A DNA stretch of 17,083 nucleotides from positions 1-17,083 of the forward strand of contig JAPLMO010000027.1 of assembly GCA_026386995.1 (NCBI GenBank). The letters run 5' to 3'. Under the pieces are notes generated by a model. It saw only the letters and a list, made by a program, of their open reading frames with translations, was not told the origin of the DNA and made no database searches. Shown piece by piece: positions 6,600-13,589 of the stretch (its first letter is position 1; every line of letters begins with the position of its first letter). Source of the DNA: Planctomycetota bacterium (GTDB lineage: Bacteria; Planctomycetota; Phycisphaerae; FEN-1346). A program made the position numbers and the translations under genes.

Positions 6600-9110
6600 A
6601 TGCATTCACTGATTATCGCAACGATGGCTGTTTTGTTCTGCATCGTAACTCCAGGAACACAGGCCCAAGCCGCGGGTTCGCCGGTGGGCTCATCCATGAT
6701 CGCCATGGATTACGCCCGGTATCTTGCACCCATAGATCTGCACTTCACCAAGCCGACCAAACCGATCGAAGGCATTCCCTTGGGAAACGGCAAGATGGGA
6801 ACGCTGGTCTGGATCGATGGCTCGGCCTCCAAACTGGAGTTCAATTTCGGCCGGCCGGATGTCTTCTACAGGGGTAGCGCAACGACCACTTTCAGCTACA
6901 CCAGCCACACCGACGGCAACTCCAAGGTCGGCCATGTCGATATCGGCTTTCAAGGGAGTCCCTTTGCCGGCACCTGCAATCAGGACCTTCACGCCTATGA
7001 CGGCTATGAGAGCGTGCAAGGCGTCGATGTCAGCGTGAGAATCGTCGCATGGCGAGACCGCGACGTGTTTGCCATCGAAATCACCGACAATCGGGCCGCG
7101 CCCTCCGCCATCACCGTCGATCTGGCCAAGATGATGCCCGATGCCGTGAAGGGGCTGTACAGCAACACGTCGACGCAATCGCAGCAGAACAACATGCTGG
7201 TGCTCAAGCAGGTATTCAGTGAGAAATGCGATACCGGGATGTCGGTCAATGATTTCTATTGTGCCTCCGCCTGTGTCATTGCCGTGCAAGGCCGCAGGGC
7301 GACCGCGACGAACAGCCAGTTGGTCATTCCCGCGGCCAAAGGCATGTTCACCATCTATATCGGCAGCGCGGCTTCGATGACGCCCAAGGAGGATGTCGTG
7401 GCGCTGGCGAGCGCGGAGGTGAATGCGGCTTTGGCCACCACCTTCGCCGCCATCTTCGACTCCACCGCGGCGCAATGGCACGAGTTTTGGCAGAAATCAT
7501 TCATCTATCTGCCGGCCACACACGACCGGCCTTTCGACGAAAGCTTCGATCAGCACTGGCTCTATTATCTCTATTGCATGAACACCTGCCAGCGCGGCAA
7601 GTTTCCGATCCATGCCAACGGCGGCATCTTCAATGTGCAGGACGGCTGGCAGTATTGGGGGTCGATGTACTGGTGGTTCAACAGTTCGCGCCAGACCTTG
7701 ACTCCGGTCTTCGAACAGGCCAATCACCCTGAACTGGCGGATCCCTATTTCAGCATGCTTTCCGGGCAGTTCCCGAAGATCAATAAGCTTGCCAGTCAGT
7801 ATTTTGGCGCCGGCAAGGATGCGATCTGGATTCAGGAAACCTTCACCTTCGACGGACCGGAGGTCATGCCGGAGACCGGAGCAAGGCCGACTAGGGAAAT
7901 GCGTAGCGTTTGGGAGACCCGCTGGTCGGGCGGAACTTGTTCCCGGCTCTTGTATAATACGGCGGAAGCGGCACAGTGGTATTGGGAACGCTATGAATAC
8001 ACCCATGACCTCGCGTGGCTGAAGGAGCGGGCCTATCCCATGATCAAGGGTGCCGCCGAATTGTACCGGACGTATCCCGGAACAAAGCTCGAGGCCGACG
8101 GCAAATACCACATCAACAATACCTCGTGGGCAGAGACCTATCTCGACGGAGTCCGCGATTGCATCAACGACTTGGCTTCGGTCAGGGGAATCTTTCCGGT
8201 CGCAATCAAGGCTGCGAAACTGCTGAACGTCGATACCGATCTGGTGCCGCTGTGGCAGGACATGCTGGACAAGATTGCTCCCTATCCGACCAATACGACC
8301 CCACAGGCCATGGGCGTGCTTCAAATCGCCGGCGAGCCGGTGTATGCGATTGGCATCGGGAACGACAAGCGGCCCGGATCGGACGCCGACCCGCGGATGA
8401 TGATGGTTAACATCTTCGATTTGGTGAACACGGAAACAAAGGCCGCCAGACCCCAAGAATGGCAACTGGCGATGAACACCCTAAGCGCCATGAACCTTGG
8501 CAGGCGGGTGGCGAACGGTACGAATGACGACGAGATCAACCGGTTCTTCGGCACCATGGCGAGAATGGGCAGCACGGAATGGGTGAAGAAATGCTTCGCC
8601 GCGTCTGTGAGACACTGGAAGAACAAGGACGACGCCTGTGCGAGGTTCCTCAATCACATTCGCGAATACAACCCAGAAGGAGGCTTCGCGCTCGACTGGC
8701 AACACGACGGGACGTTTAGCGAAGGACTTTGCCAAGCATTGCTCCAATCGGGTGCCGCCTTGCCCGGCGGGACTCCCATTCTTCGCGTGTTTCCCGCCTG
8801 GCCGAAGGACATGGACGCCATCTTCAGCCTGCGCGCCAAAGGCGATTTCCTGGTCACCTCCCGCATGAAATCCGGGAACGTCGATTTCATCGAAGTCACC
8901 TCCCAACGCGGTGGCCCCTGCACCCTGCGCAATTATTGGGGAAACCAAAGCGTCGATCTTTATCGCAACAATGCCAAGACCGAAACGATGTCAGGCGATT
9001 TGTTGACCTTCACAACTAAGGCTGGTGAGAACATCGTCGTAGTCAAGAGCGGTACGAATCCGTCGAACTTTCGCGTAAGTCTTCCGGCGAGTGGTGCAAT
9101 CCCGAAATGA
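6600..9110 (+). CDS. Exported GH95-like (alpha/alpha)6-barrel glycoside hydrolase
   Basis: The product is 836 residues from ATG 6600, with a signal peptide (MHSLIIATMAVLFCIV...) and a likely cut after AQA at residue 24. The frame is open from GTG 6462, but the signal peptide and GAAAGG fix the later start. The N-terminal beta-sandwich (residues about 30-280) opens with KPIEGIPLGNGKMGTLVW, the classical GH95 / GH95-like beginning (usually 'P.GNG..G..'). It is followed by a helical barrel with WLYYLYCMNTCQRGKFPIHANGG, WQYWGSMYWWFN, YWERYEYTHDLAWLKERAYPMIKGAAE, then NTSWAETYLDGVRDCINDLASVRGIF and ALDWQHDGTFSEGLCQALLQSG. Glu512 of SWAET sits where GH95 enzymes have the SPSxSPEN acid, so it is the candidate catalytic acid. 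GH95 enzymes release alpha-L-fucose or alpha-L-galactose. This protein diverges at the PPW/NIN region, so it may be a sister family with another specificity. It sits between the two repeat copies. GC is lower than in the importer (30 of 60 in the line starting at 7561). Confidence 0.82.
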   Translation: MHSLIIATMAVLFCIVTPGTQAQAAGSPVGSSMIAMDYARYLAPIDLHFTKPTKPIEGIPLGNGKMGTLVWIDGSASKLEFNFGRPDVFYRGSATTTFSYTSHTDGNSKVGHVDIGFQGSPFAGTCNQDLHAYDGYESVQGVDVSVRIVAWRDRDVFAIEITDNRAAPSAITVDLAKMMPDAVKGLYSNTSTQSQQNNMLVLKQVFSEKCDTGMSVNDFYCASACVIAVQGRRATATNSQLVIPAAKGMFTIYIGSAASMTPKEDVVALASAEVNAALATTFAAIFDSTAAQWHEFWQKSFIYLPATHDRPFDESFDQHWLYYLYCMNTCQRGKFPIHANGGIFNVQDGWQYWGSMYWWFNSSRQTLTPVFEQANHPELADPYFSMLSGQFPKINKLASQYFGAGKDAIWIQETFTFDGPEVMPETGARPTREMRSVWETRWSGGTCSRLLYNTAEAAQWYWERYEYTHDLAWLKERAYPMIKGAAELYRTYPGTKLEADGKYHINNTSWAETYLDGVRDCINDLASVRGIFPVAIKAAKLLNVDTDLVPLWQDMLDKIAPYPTNTTPQAMGVLQIAGEPVYAIGIGNDKRPGSDADPRMMMVNIFDLVNTETKAARPQEWQLAMNTLSAMNLGRRVANGTNDDEINRFFGTMARMGSTEWVKKCFAASVRHWKNKDDACARFLNHIREYNPEGGFALDWQHDGTFSEGLCQALLQSGAALPGGTPILRVFPAWPKDMDAIFSLRAKGDFLVTSRMKSGNVDFIEVTSQRGGPCTLRNYWGNQSVDLYRNNAKTETMSGDLLTFTTKAGENIVVVKSGTNPSNFRVSLPASGAIPK

Positions 9111-9152
9111 GAACTTTGAGATACGGCCAGGGCGGAGACGGCCCGGAATGCC

Positions 9153-9171
9153 AGGCAAACGAAACAAAAGG
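9153..9171 (+). promoter_or_regulatory. 19-bp leader motif, copy 2
   Basis: AGGCAAACGAAACAAAAGG differs from 6575-6593 by one base. It lies six bases before ATG 9178, which opens a frame stopped after four codons. The leader therefore seems to be the surviving front end of a gene that has been lost or overwritten. Confidence 0.5.
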
Positions 9172-9177
9172 CAACCC

Positions 9178-9279
9178 ATGATGACTACATAGAAATTGGT
9201 GAAGCGAATACCGATGGCGGGCTTGGCGCTTTACGCGCTGGCTGGAAAGGGGCGTTCGGAGAGGTGGCGGCTCCAGTGA
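9178..9279 (+). pseudogene. Decayed gene start (signal-peptide-like remnant)
   Basis: After the second leader motif the frame reads MMTT, a TAG stop, then KLVKRIPMAGLALYALAG and about ten more residues to TGA 9279. The part after the TAG has a basic stretch followed by a hydrophobic, Ala/Leu-rich run, as in a signal peptide. It then loses any recognisable sequence before repeat copy 2 begins at 9309. I read it as the 5' scar of an exported protein gene. It is short, so chance resemblance cannot be excluded. The 353-base gap 9111-9463 holds this remnant, the leader motif and the repeat, and no intact gene. Confidence 0.35.
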
Positions 9280-9308
9280 TTGGGTAGAAATAGGTTCGGA
9301 CAACCGTG

Positions 9309-9431
9309 GTTCTCGGGCAAATCAGCCTCCGAAAAAAGTTGTGATCAGACGCCTCGCAGGCTACCATAAGTGACGGTAAAGAAACAGGTTATGCCGTTAG
9401 GCGAAGGGCACGAAAATCGGCGGGCCAGCAC
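9309..9431 (+). repeat. 123-bp direct repeat, copy 2, upstream of the GH106-like gene
   Basis: This is the partner of 6351-6473, exactly 2,958 bases downstream and in the same orientation, ending 32 bases before the next start codon. The 9-bp inverted repeat is kept with one mismatch (AGCCTCCGA against TCGCAGGCT), and TGATCA is conserved. Stretches identical in both copies include the first 26 bases and a run of about 20 bases from AGGCGAAGGG. No third copy was seen upstream of the importer, the esterase or the HzsA-like gene. Confidence 0.88.
9339..9367 (+). promoter_or_regulatory. Candidate sigma70-like promoter inside repeat copy 2
   Basis: TTGTGA (9339-9344) and TACCAT (9362-9367) with a 17-base spacer match copy 1 exactly. 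Transcription would begin roughly 90 bases before the GH106-like start at 9464. The hexamers are individually weak, and the call depends on their conservation in two otherwise diverging copies. Confidence 0.35.
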
Positions 9432-9463
9432 GACCTGTCTGAAAAAACGGAGAATAGAAAGAG

Positions 9464-12073
9464 ATGATAAGCCGAGTCGCTGTGTTGTGCGGGATGACCG
9501 CAATGTTGTTGACGCCGATGGCGCCGATGCAAGCCAGGGCAGACGTCAGAAGTGATTTTGCCAACCCGCCCCTGAAGTTCAGAGCCCGGCCGCTCTGGTT
9601 TTGGAACAACACCAACGTGACCGCCGCCGAAGTCGAGGCGCAATTGCAGGGCAATCGCGACCGGAGCGGGTATGGCGGCCTGGCCCCGCTGCCGTTCGGG
9701 GCAAAGTTTACGCCCAAATACCTCAGTGAGGAATATTTTACTCTTTATGGGGCGGCCGTGATGCAAGCCAGGCAATTGGGGATGTTCCTGACCATCTATG
9801 ACGAATACGGCTTTCCCAGCGGAAGTTGCGGCGCCAACAACGGCGATGGTATCCCGCGATTTAAGAACAAGTATCCCGAGGCCACCCTGAGACGGCTCGA
9901 TAAGCACGAAGATGCTGTCACGGGACCTTGTCCCTATTCCAAGCCGATTCCCCCGGGCACGCTCATGAGCATCGTGGCCATGAACACCGCCACCAAAGAG
10001 AGAGTGGATCTCACCGCCAAGGCGAGCGGAGGCTCGATTTCCTGGAGCGTTCCCGAAGGCTCGTGGAAAATCATGACCTTTGTGTGCGTCCTGGACGGGG
10101 ATCCGAATGTCGATTACCTCGAACCGGATAGCGTCGCCAAGTTCATCGGCATGGTCTATCAGCCGTATTACGACAAATTCGCACGCGACTTCGGCTCAAC
10201 CATTGCCGGCGCGTTTTACGATGAGCCCACCCTGTACCGTGGGCAGGGCCGCTTATGGACGGACAAGTTTAATGAGAAATTTCTGGCCGCCCATGCCTTC
10301 AGTCCGACCCCGTATTACCCGGCCCTGTGGTATGACATCGGCCCGGAGACCCAGGCAGCAAGGAATTATCTCTTTGGCTTCAGGACCGAACTTTACGCCT
10401 CCGGCTACATGAAAACCGTCCAGGACTGGTGCGCTGCGCACGGCCGAATACCGCTGCTCGGGCACCAGGACCAGGAAAACATAAAAAACCCGGTGGGCGT
10501 CTCGGGGGACCTCATGAAGTGTTACAAGTATCAGGACGTGCCTGGAATCGACAAAATCGGCTGGGACAATGACCCCGAAGCCTATTACAAGATCGTCAGT
10601 TCGGCAGCCTACAACTGGGACAAGTCTCAGGCCATGACCGAGACGTACGGCGCCATGGGCAATTTAAGCTGGGGCCGGCTTTATGCGATCGTGATGGAAC
10701 AATATGCCAAGGGCATCAACAACATCATTCCACACGGAGTCTGGTATAACCTCGGCAACGTCACCTATTTGCCGGAACTGTCCTATCGCACCCCCCGCTA
10801 TGCGGACGGGCTGGCCGACTACAACACCTATATCGGGCGGCTCAACGTCCTGCTGCAGGACACCGGGCGGCATGTGGCCGATATCGCAGTGCTCTATCCG
10901 ATTGCCACCCTGCAAGCGGGATACCATTTTGACGGCCCGCTAAGCCCCTACTCCGGCGGCGTGAATGTCCCGGAAGCGGATTACGTTTACCTGGGCGAAC
11001 TCCTGGCCACCAAGGTGTGCCGCGATTTCACCTTTCTCCACCCCGAAGTTCTGGATGAACGGTGCTCGGTCAAGGGCAATCGCCTCACGCTGAAAAACAA
11101 AATCAACCATGAAGAGTACCAAGTGCTCATCCTGCCGGGGCATCGCACCATCCGCTGGAGCAACCTGAAGAAAATCAAACAGTTTTACGACGACGGCGGC
11201 CAGGTGATCGCCACCGGACAATTGCCGTCCAAGTCGGCGGAGTTTGGCCACGATGCCGATGTGGTAAGAACTATTAAGGAGATGTTCCCCAAGGTTCAGC
11301 AGCAGATCATCGCCACCGCGTCCAGCGAGTGGCGCGAGTCCGGCGCCTACGAGGCGGCCAAAGCCATCGACGGCTCACCCGACACCCGCTGGACACCGGC
11401 GGATGAACAAACGAAGGACTGGTGGCTCGAAGTGAATTTTGGAACCGATCAAACGTTTAATTCGACCCTGATCAAAGAGGCCTTCGGCCGGGCGACTTCC
11501 TACAGCATCCAGTACTGGAACGGCAACGCCTGGGTCACCTGCACCACCGGCAGCACGATCGGCGGCAACAAGGTGGACAAGTTCAGCACCGTGACCGCCT
11601 CGCGGGTTCGGCTTGCCATTGGCAGCGTCTCTTCGGGCCAGCCGTCAATCGCCGAGTTTGAAACCCATTTGGATGACGGCCCCAATCTGGCCCACAGCGA
11701 TTCACTGGTCGTGCAGCACGGCAAGAACGGCTCGTCCGCAATCTATCTGAATTCCCCCAACGAAGCCAACCTGCGCCAGGTACTGGACAAAGCCCTCAAG
11801 TTGTATGACGTGGCAATCGATGGCAACCAGAAGTTGCGATATATTCACAGGATGAACGGCGCGACCCACGTCTACTTTTTCGCGAACATCGGCGACGCGA
11901 CCGCAGATGCCGTGGTCCGGCTGCGAGGGAAGATCAAACCCGAAGCGTGGGATCCGCATACCGGCCGGATTTCCGTTCCTGAATATTCGCAAACGGTCGA
12001 AGACGATCAGCCTGTCACCAAAGTCAGGCTGACACTGAGTCCCGTTCATTCAGTATTCATCGTCGGAAAATAG
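9464..12073 (+). CDS. Exported GH106-like glycoside hydrolase with inserted F5/8-type (CBM32-like) domain
   Basis: This 869-residue protein has a signal peptide (residues 1-26, cut after ARA). The catalytic part opens with RPLWFWNN, QLQGNRDRSGYGGLAPLPFG and MFLTIYDEYGFPSG. This resembles the barrel of GH106-type rhamnosidases and related unclassified glycosidases. Two conserved acidic candidates are Glu254 in AFYDEPT and Glu393 in MTETYGA, which precedes GINNIIPHGVWYN. A jelly-roll F5/8-type domain (residues about 612-738: IATASSEWRESGAYEAAKAIDG, TRWTPA, WWLEVNFG, VRLAIG) lies between TIKEMFPK and DSLVVQHGK. It is therefore an insertion inside the family's later part, not a tail. The C-terminus keeps PEAWDPHTG, the same motif as in the first gene of the window, but stops soon after, without the GH2-like tail. 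ATG 9464 has GGAG at 9449-9452, a rather long spacing. The esterase gene follows after 11 bases. The expected role is removal of a terminal sugar, probably L-rhamnose. Confidence 0.8.
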   Translation: MISRVAVLCGMTAMLLTPMAPMQARADVRSDFANPPLKFRARPLWFWNNTNVTAAEVEAQLQGNRDRSGYGGLAPLPFGAKFTPKYLSEEYFTLYGAAVMQARQLGMFLTIYDEYGFPSGSCGANNGDGIPRFKNKYPEATLRRLDKHEDAVTGPCPYSKPIPPGTLMSIVAMNTATKERVDLTAKASGGSISWSVPEGSWKIMTFVCVLDGDPNVDYLEPDSVAKFIGMVYQPYYDKFARDFGSTIAGAFYDEPTLYRGQGRLWTDKFNEKFLAAHAFSPTPYYPALWYDIGPETQAARNYLFGFRTELYASGYMKTVQDWCAAHGRIPLLGHQDQENIKNPVGVSGDLMKCYKYQDVPGIDKIGWDNDPEAYYKIVSSAAYNWDKSQAMTETYGAMGNLSWGRLYAIVMEQYAKGINNIIPHGVWYNLGNVTYLPELSYRTPRYADGLADYNTYIGRLNVLLQDTGRHVADIAVLYPIATLQAGYHFDGPLSPYSGGVNVPEADYVYLGELLATKVCRDFTFLHPEVLDERCSVKGNRLTLKNKINHEEYQVLILPGHRTIRWSNLKKIKQFYDDGGQVIATGQLPSKSAEFGHDADVVRTIKEMFPKVQQQIIATASSEWRESGAYEAAKAIDGSPDTRWTPADEQTKDWWLEVNFGTDQTFNSTLIKEAFGRATSYSIQYWNGNAWVTCTTGSTIGGNKVDKFSTVTASRVRLAIGSVSSGQPSIAEFETHLDDGPNLAHSDSLVVQHGKNGSSAIYLNSPNEANLRQVLDKALKLYDVAIDGNQKLRYIHRMNGATHVYFFANIGDATADAVVRLRGKIKPEAWDPHTGRISVPEYSQTVEDDQPVTKVRLTLSPVHSVFIVGK

Positions 12074-12084
12074 GTGATTACCAC

Positions 12085-13401
12085 ATGAACACCTTACGGA
12101 TCAGAATCGGATTGATCGCCGGATTGTTGATCGCTCTGGGCTGCGCCGTCATGGCGGCGGACAAACCGGCCGGCGCGTCGGAGTTCTTCTTCAAGGATGG
12201 CGACCGAATCGTGATGATGGGGGACAGCATCACCGAACAGCACATGTATAGCACCTACCTGGAATTGTGGACACTCACCCGGTTCCCGGCGTGGAACCTG
12301 ACCTTCCGCAATGTGGGCATCGGCGGCGACGGGGCGCCCGGCGGGAATGACCGTTTCAAGCGCGATGTGCTGTGCCACAATCCCACGGCCATGACGGTGA
12401 ACTTCGGCATGAACGACGCCACCGGTGATTTCAACCGCTTCTTGACCGGCCTGCAGGGCATCGCGGACCAGGCGCGGAGTAACCATGTGCGGCTTGCTTT
12501 GTTGACGCCCCAGCCCGTGGAAAAAAGCGAGGACGGTCCGGCCATTGAAGGCTCTGCCACGAAACTGGAGAAATTCTCGGCGGGCACGAAAGCCATCGCG
12601 GCGAGCAATAACGTCTGGTTTGTGGACCAGTTCCATCCCTATTTGCAGGTGCTGGACAAAGCCCGCGCGGCCGATCCCAAGAACCGCATCATGGGCGGAG
12701 ATCCGGTTCATCCTGGACCTCCAGGCCAGGCATTGATGGCCGCCGAAATTCTCAAGGGGTTGAAGTTTCCTTCACTGGTTTCTGCGGCTGAGATCGATGC
12801 GGCGAAACTCGCGGTCGTGAAGGCACAGCAGTGCCAGATCACCGGTCTCGCCGCCGGAACCAATGGGGCCATCCAATTCAAACGGCTGGATGCGGCGCTG
12901 CCCTATTTTCCTGATCGCGCCGAATCCATTTTGAAATGGACGCCGCTTCTGGAAGAGATTAACGATTACCGGCTGAAGGTCACGGGACTCAAGCCGGGCC
13001 AGTACGAGGTCCGGTTGGGCGGCGCCAAGGTGGCCGAGTATTCCGCGGCGGCACTCGCCGAGGGCGTCAACCTCGCCTCAGCGGCATTGAAGGCAGGGCC
13101 CGTCGCGGCCCAGATTAAGGAGATTGTCAGTGCCGTCAATGCCAAGAATGGTTACTTCCATGACCGGATTTTCCGGGGCGTGCTTCTGGCTGGAATCAGC
13201 ATCCCAGACTTCGTCGAAAACCGGAAAGACATGGTAGACCAGATTGAATCGCAGCGGGGACTCGCTTTCACAAAGCGAATGGCCGAGATGCCCGGGTACG
13301 AGAAAGCCATCCGGAAATCGCTGGTCATCCAGCCGCACGCGGTCGAGCTTGTGCCAGTCGCTGGGGCAGCGGAATCCCGTCCTGGCAGCAACCGTGACTG
13401 A
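12085..13401 (+). CDS. Exported SGNH/GDSL-family esterase
   Basis: The protein is 438 residues, with a signal peptide (cut probably after VMA, residue 24) and the four blocks of SGNH hydrolases. They are MMGDSIT with nucleophile Ser48, the oxyanion glycine in GIGGDG (80-83), GMND with Asn110, and GDPVHPG with Asp206 and His209. Such enzymes remove acetyl or other acyl groups from sugars in xylan, rhamnogalacturonan and related glycans. The C-terminal 200 residues (about 230-430) contain a beta-rich part with YRLKVTGLKPGQYEVRLGG and a helical tail, seen in many planctomycetal and verrucomicrobial relatives. AGGTGA at 12072-12077 precedes ATG 12085 by seven bases. With only 11 bases after the GH106-like stop, the two genes are almost certainly translated from one message. 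Its likely job is de-esterifying the glycan trimmed by the neighbouring glycosidases. The exact ester is unknown. Confidence 0.9.
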   Translation: MNTLRIRIGLIAGLLIALGCAVMAADKPAGASEFFFKDGDRIVMMGDSITEQHMYSTYLELWTLTRFPAWNLTFRNVGIGGDGAPGGNDRFKRDVLCHNPTAMTVNFGMNDATGDFNRFLTGLQGIADQARSNHVRLALLTPQPVEKSEDGPAIEGSATKLEKFSAGTKAIAASNNVWFVDQFHPYLQVLDKARAADPKNRIMGGDPVHPGPPGQALMAAEILKGLKFPSLVSAAEIDAAKLAVVKAQQCQITGLAAGTNGAIQFKRLDAALPYFPDRAESILKWTPLLEEINDYRLKVTGLKPGQYEVRLGGAKVAEYSAAALAEGVNLASAALKAGPVAAQIKEIVSAVNAKNGYFHDRIFRGVLLAGISIPDFVENRKDMVDQIESQRGLAFTKRMAEMPGYEKAIRKSLVIQPHAVELVPVAGAAESRPGSNRD

Positions 13402-13442
13402 ACCCCACCCGAACAACCAACATGCAGAGCGCGGAGGAACAC

Positions 13443-13574
13443 ATGAACCAATCGCAGCGAGGTGATGAGAGCGTCGACGCTTGGCCTTTATCTCCTGGCC
13501 AATGCGTGCGCAGGGCGGGGCAGACAAGAGATGTAAGCGCTTGTAGAATAAGGCGGACGGAATGGGGCCGCTAA
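13443..13574 (+). CDS. Small ORF with strong ribosome-binding site, possible broken gene start
   Basis: GGAGGA lies six bases before ATG 13443, better than most ribosome-binding sites in this window, and opens a 43-codon frame (MNQSQRGDESVDAW...) ending at TAA 13574. The product is unlike anything I recognise. In another frame, ATG 13465 preceded by GAGGT reads MRASTLGLYLLANACAG before stopping at TAA 13536, which looks like a signal peptide. A one-base shift would join MNQSQR to that sequence. I favour a frameshifted remnant of an exported protein's start over a functional small protein. Confidence 0.25.
   Translation: MNQSQRGDESVDAWPLSPGQCVRRAGQTRDVSACRIRRTEWGR
13470..13481 (+). promoter_or_regulatory. 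12-bp perfect palindrome upstream of the HzsA-like gene
   Basis: AGCGTCGACGCT is a perfect palindrome. Its centre is 63 bases (about six helical turns) upstream of the centre of the AAGCGCTT palindrome at 13535-13542. The two differ in sequence, so they need not bind the same protein. Confidence 0.25.
13521..13549 (+). promoter_or_regulatory. Candidate promoter with overlapping LacI-type operator for the HzsA-like gene
   Basis: CAGACA (13521-13526, 4 of 6 to TTGACA) and TAGAAT (13544-13549, 5 of 6 to TATAAT) are exactly 17 bases apart. Between and into them lies TGTAAGCGCTTGTA (13532-13545), with a perfect AAGCGCTT core. It matches the TGTAAGCGCTTACA pattern typical of LacI/GalR-family operators at 12 of 14 positions. 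Transcription would start near 13556, giving a short leader of about 34 bases before GTG 13590. A repressor bound here would block RNA polymerase. This is read from sequence pattern only; no regulator gene is in the window. Confidence 0.45.
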
Positions 13575-13589
13575 ACCGAGGTAACTCCC

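Noticed and set aside
7497..8465. Minus-strand open frame opposite the GH95-like gene
   Set aside because: It is a codon-bias shadow. The plus strand encodes a coherent glycosidase with a signal peptide.
12085..12156. Lipoprotein lipobox at IALGC in the esterase signal sequence
   Set aside because: The residues before Cys20 do not fit the usual L-A/S-G/A-C pattern well, and a normal cut after VMA four residues later fits better.
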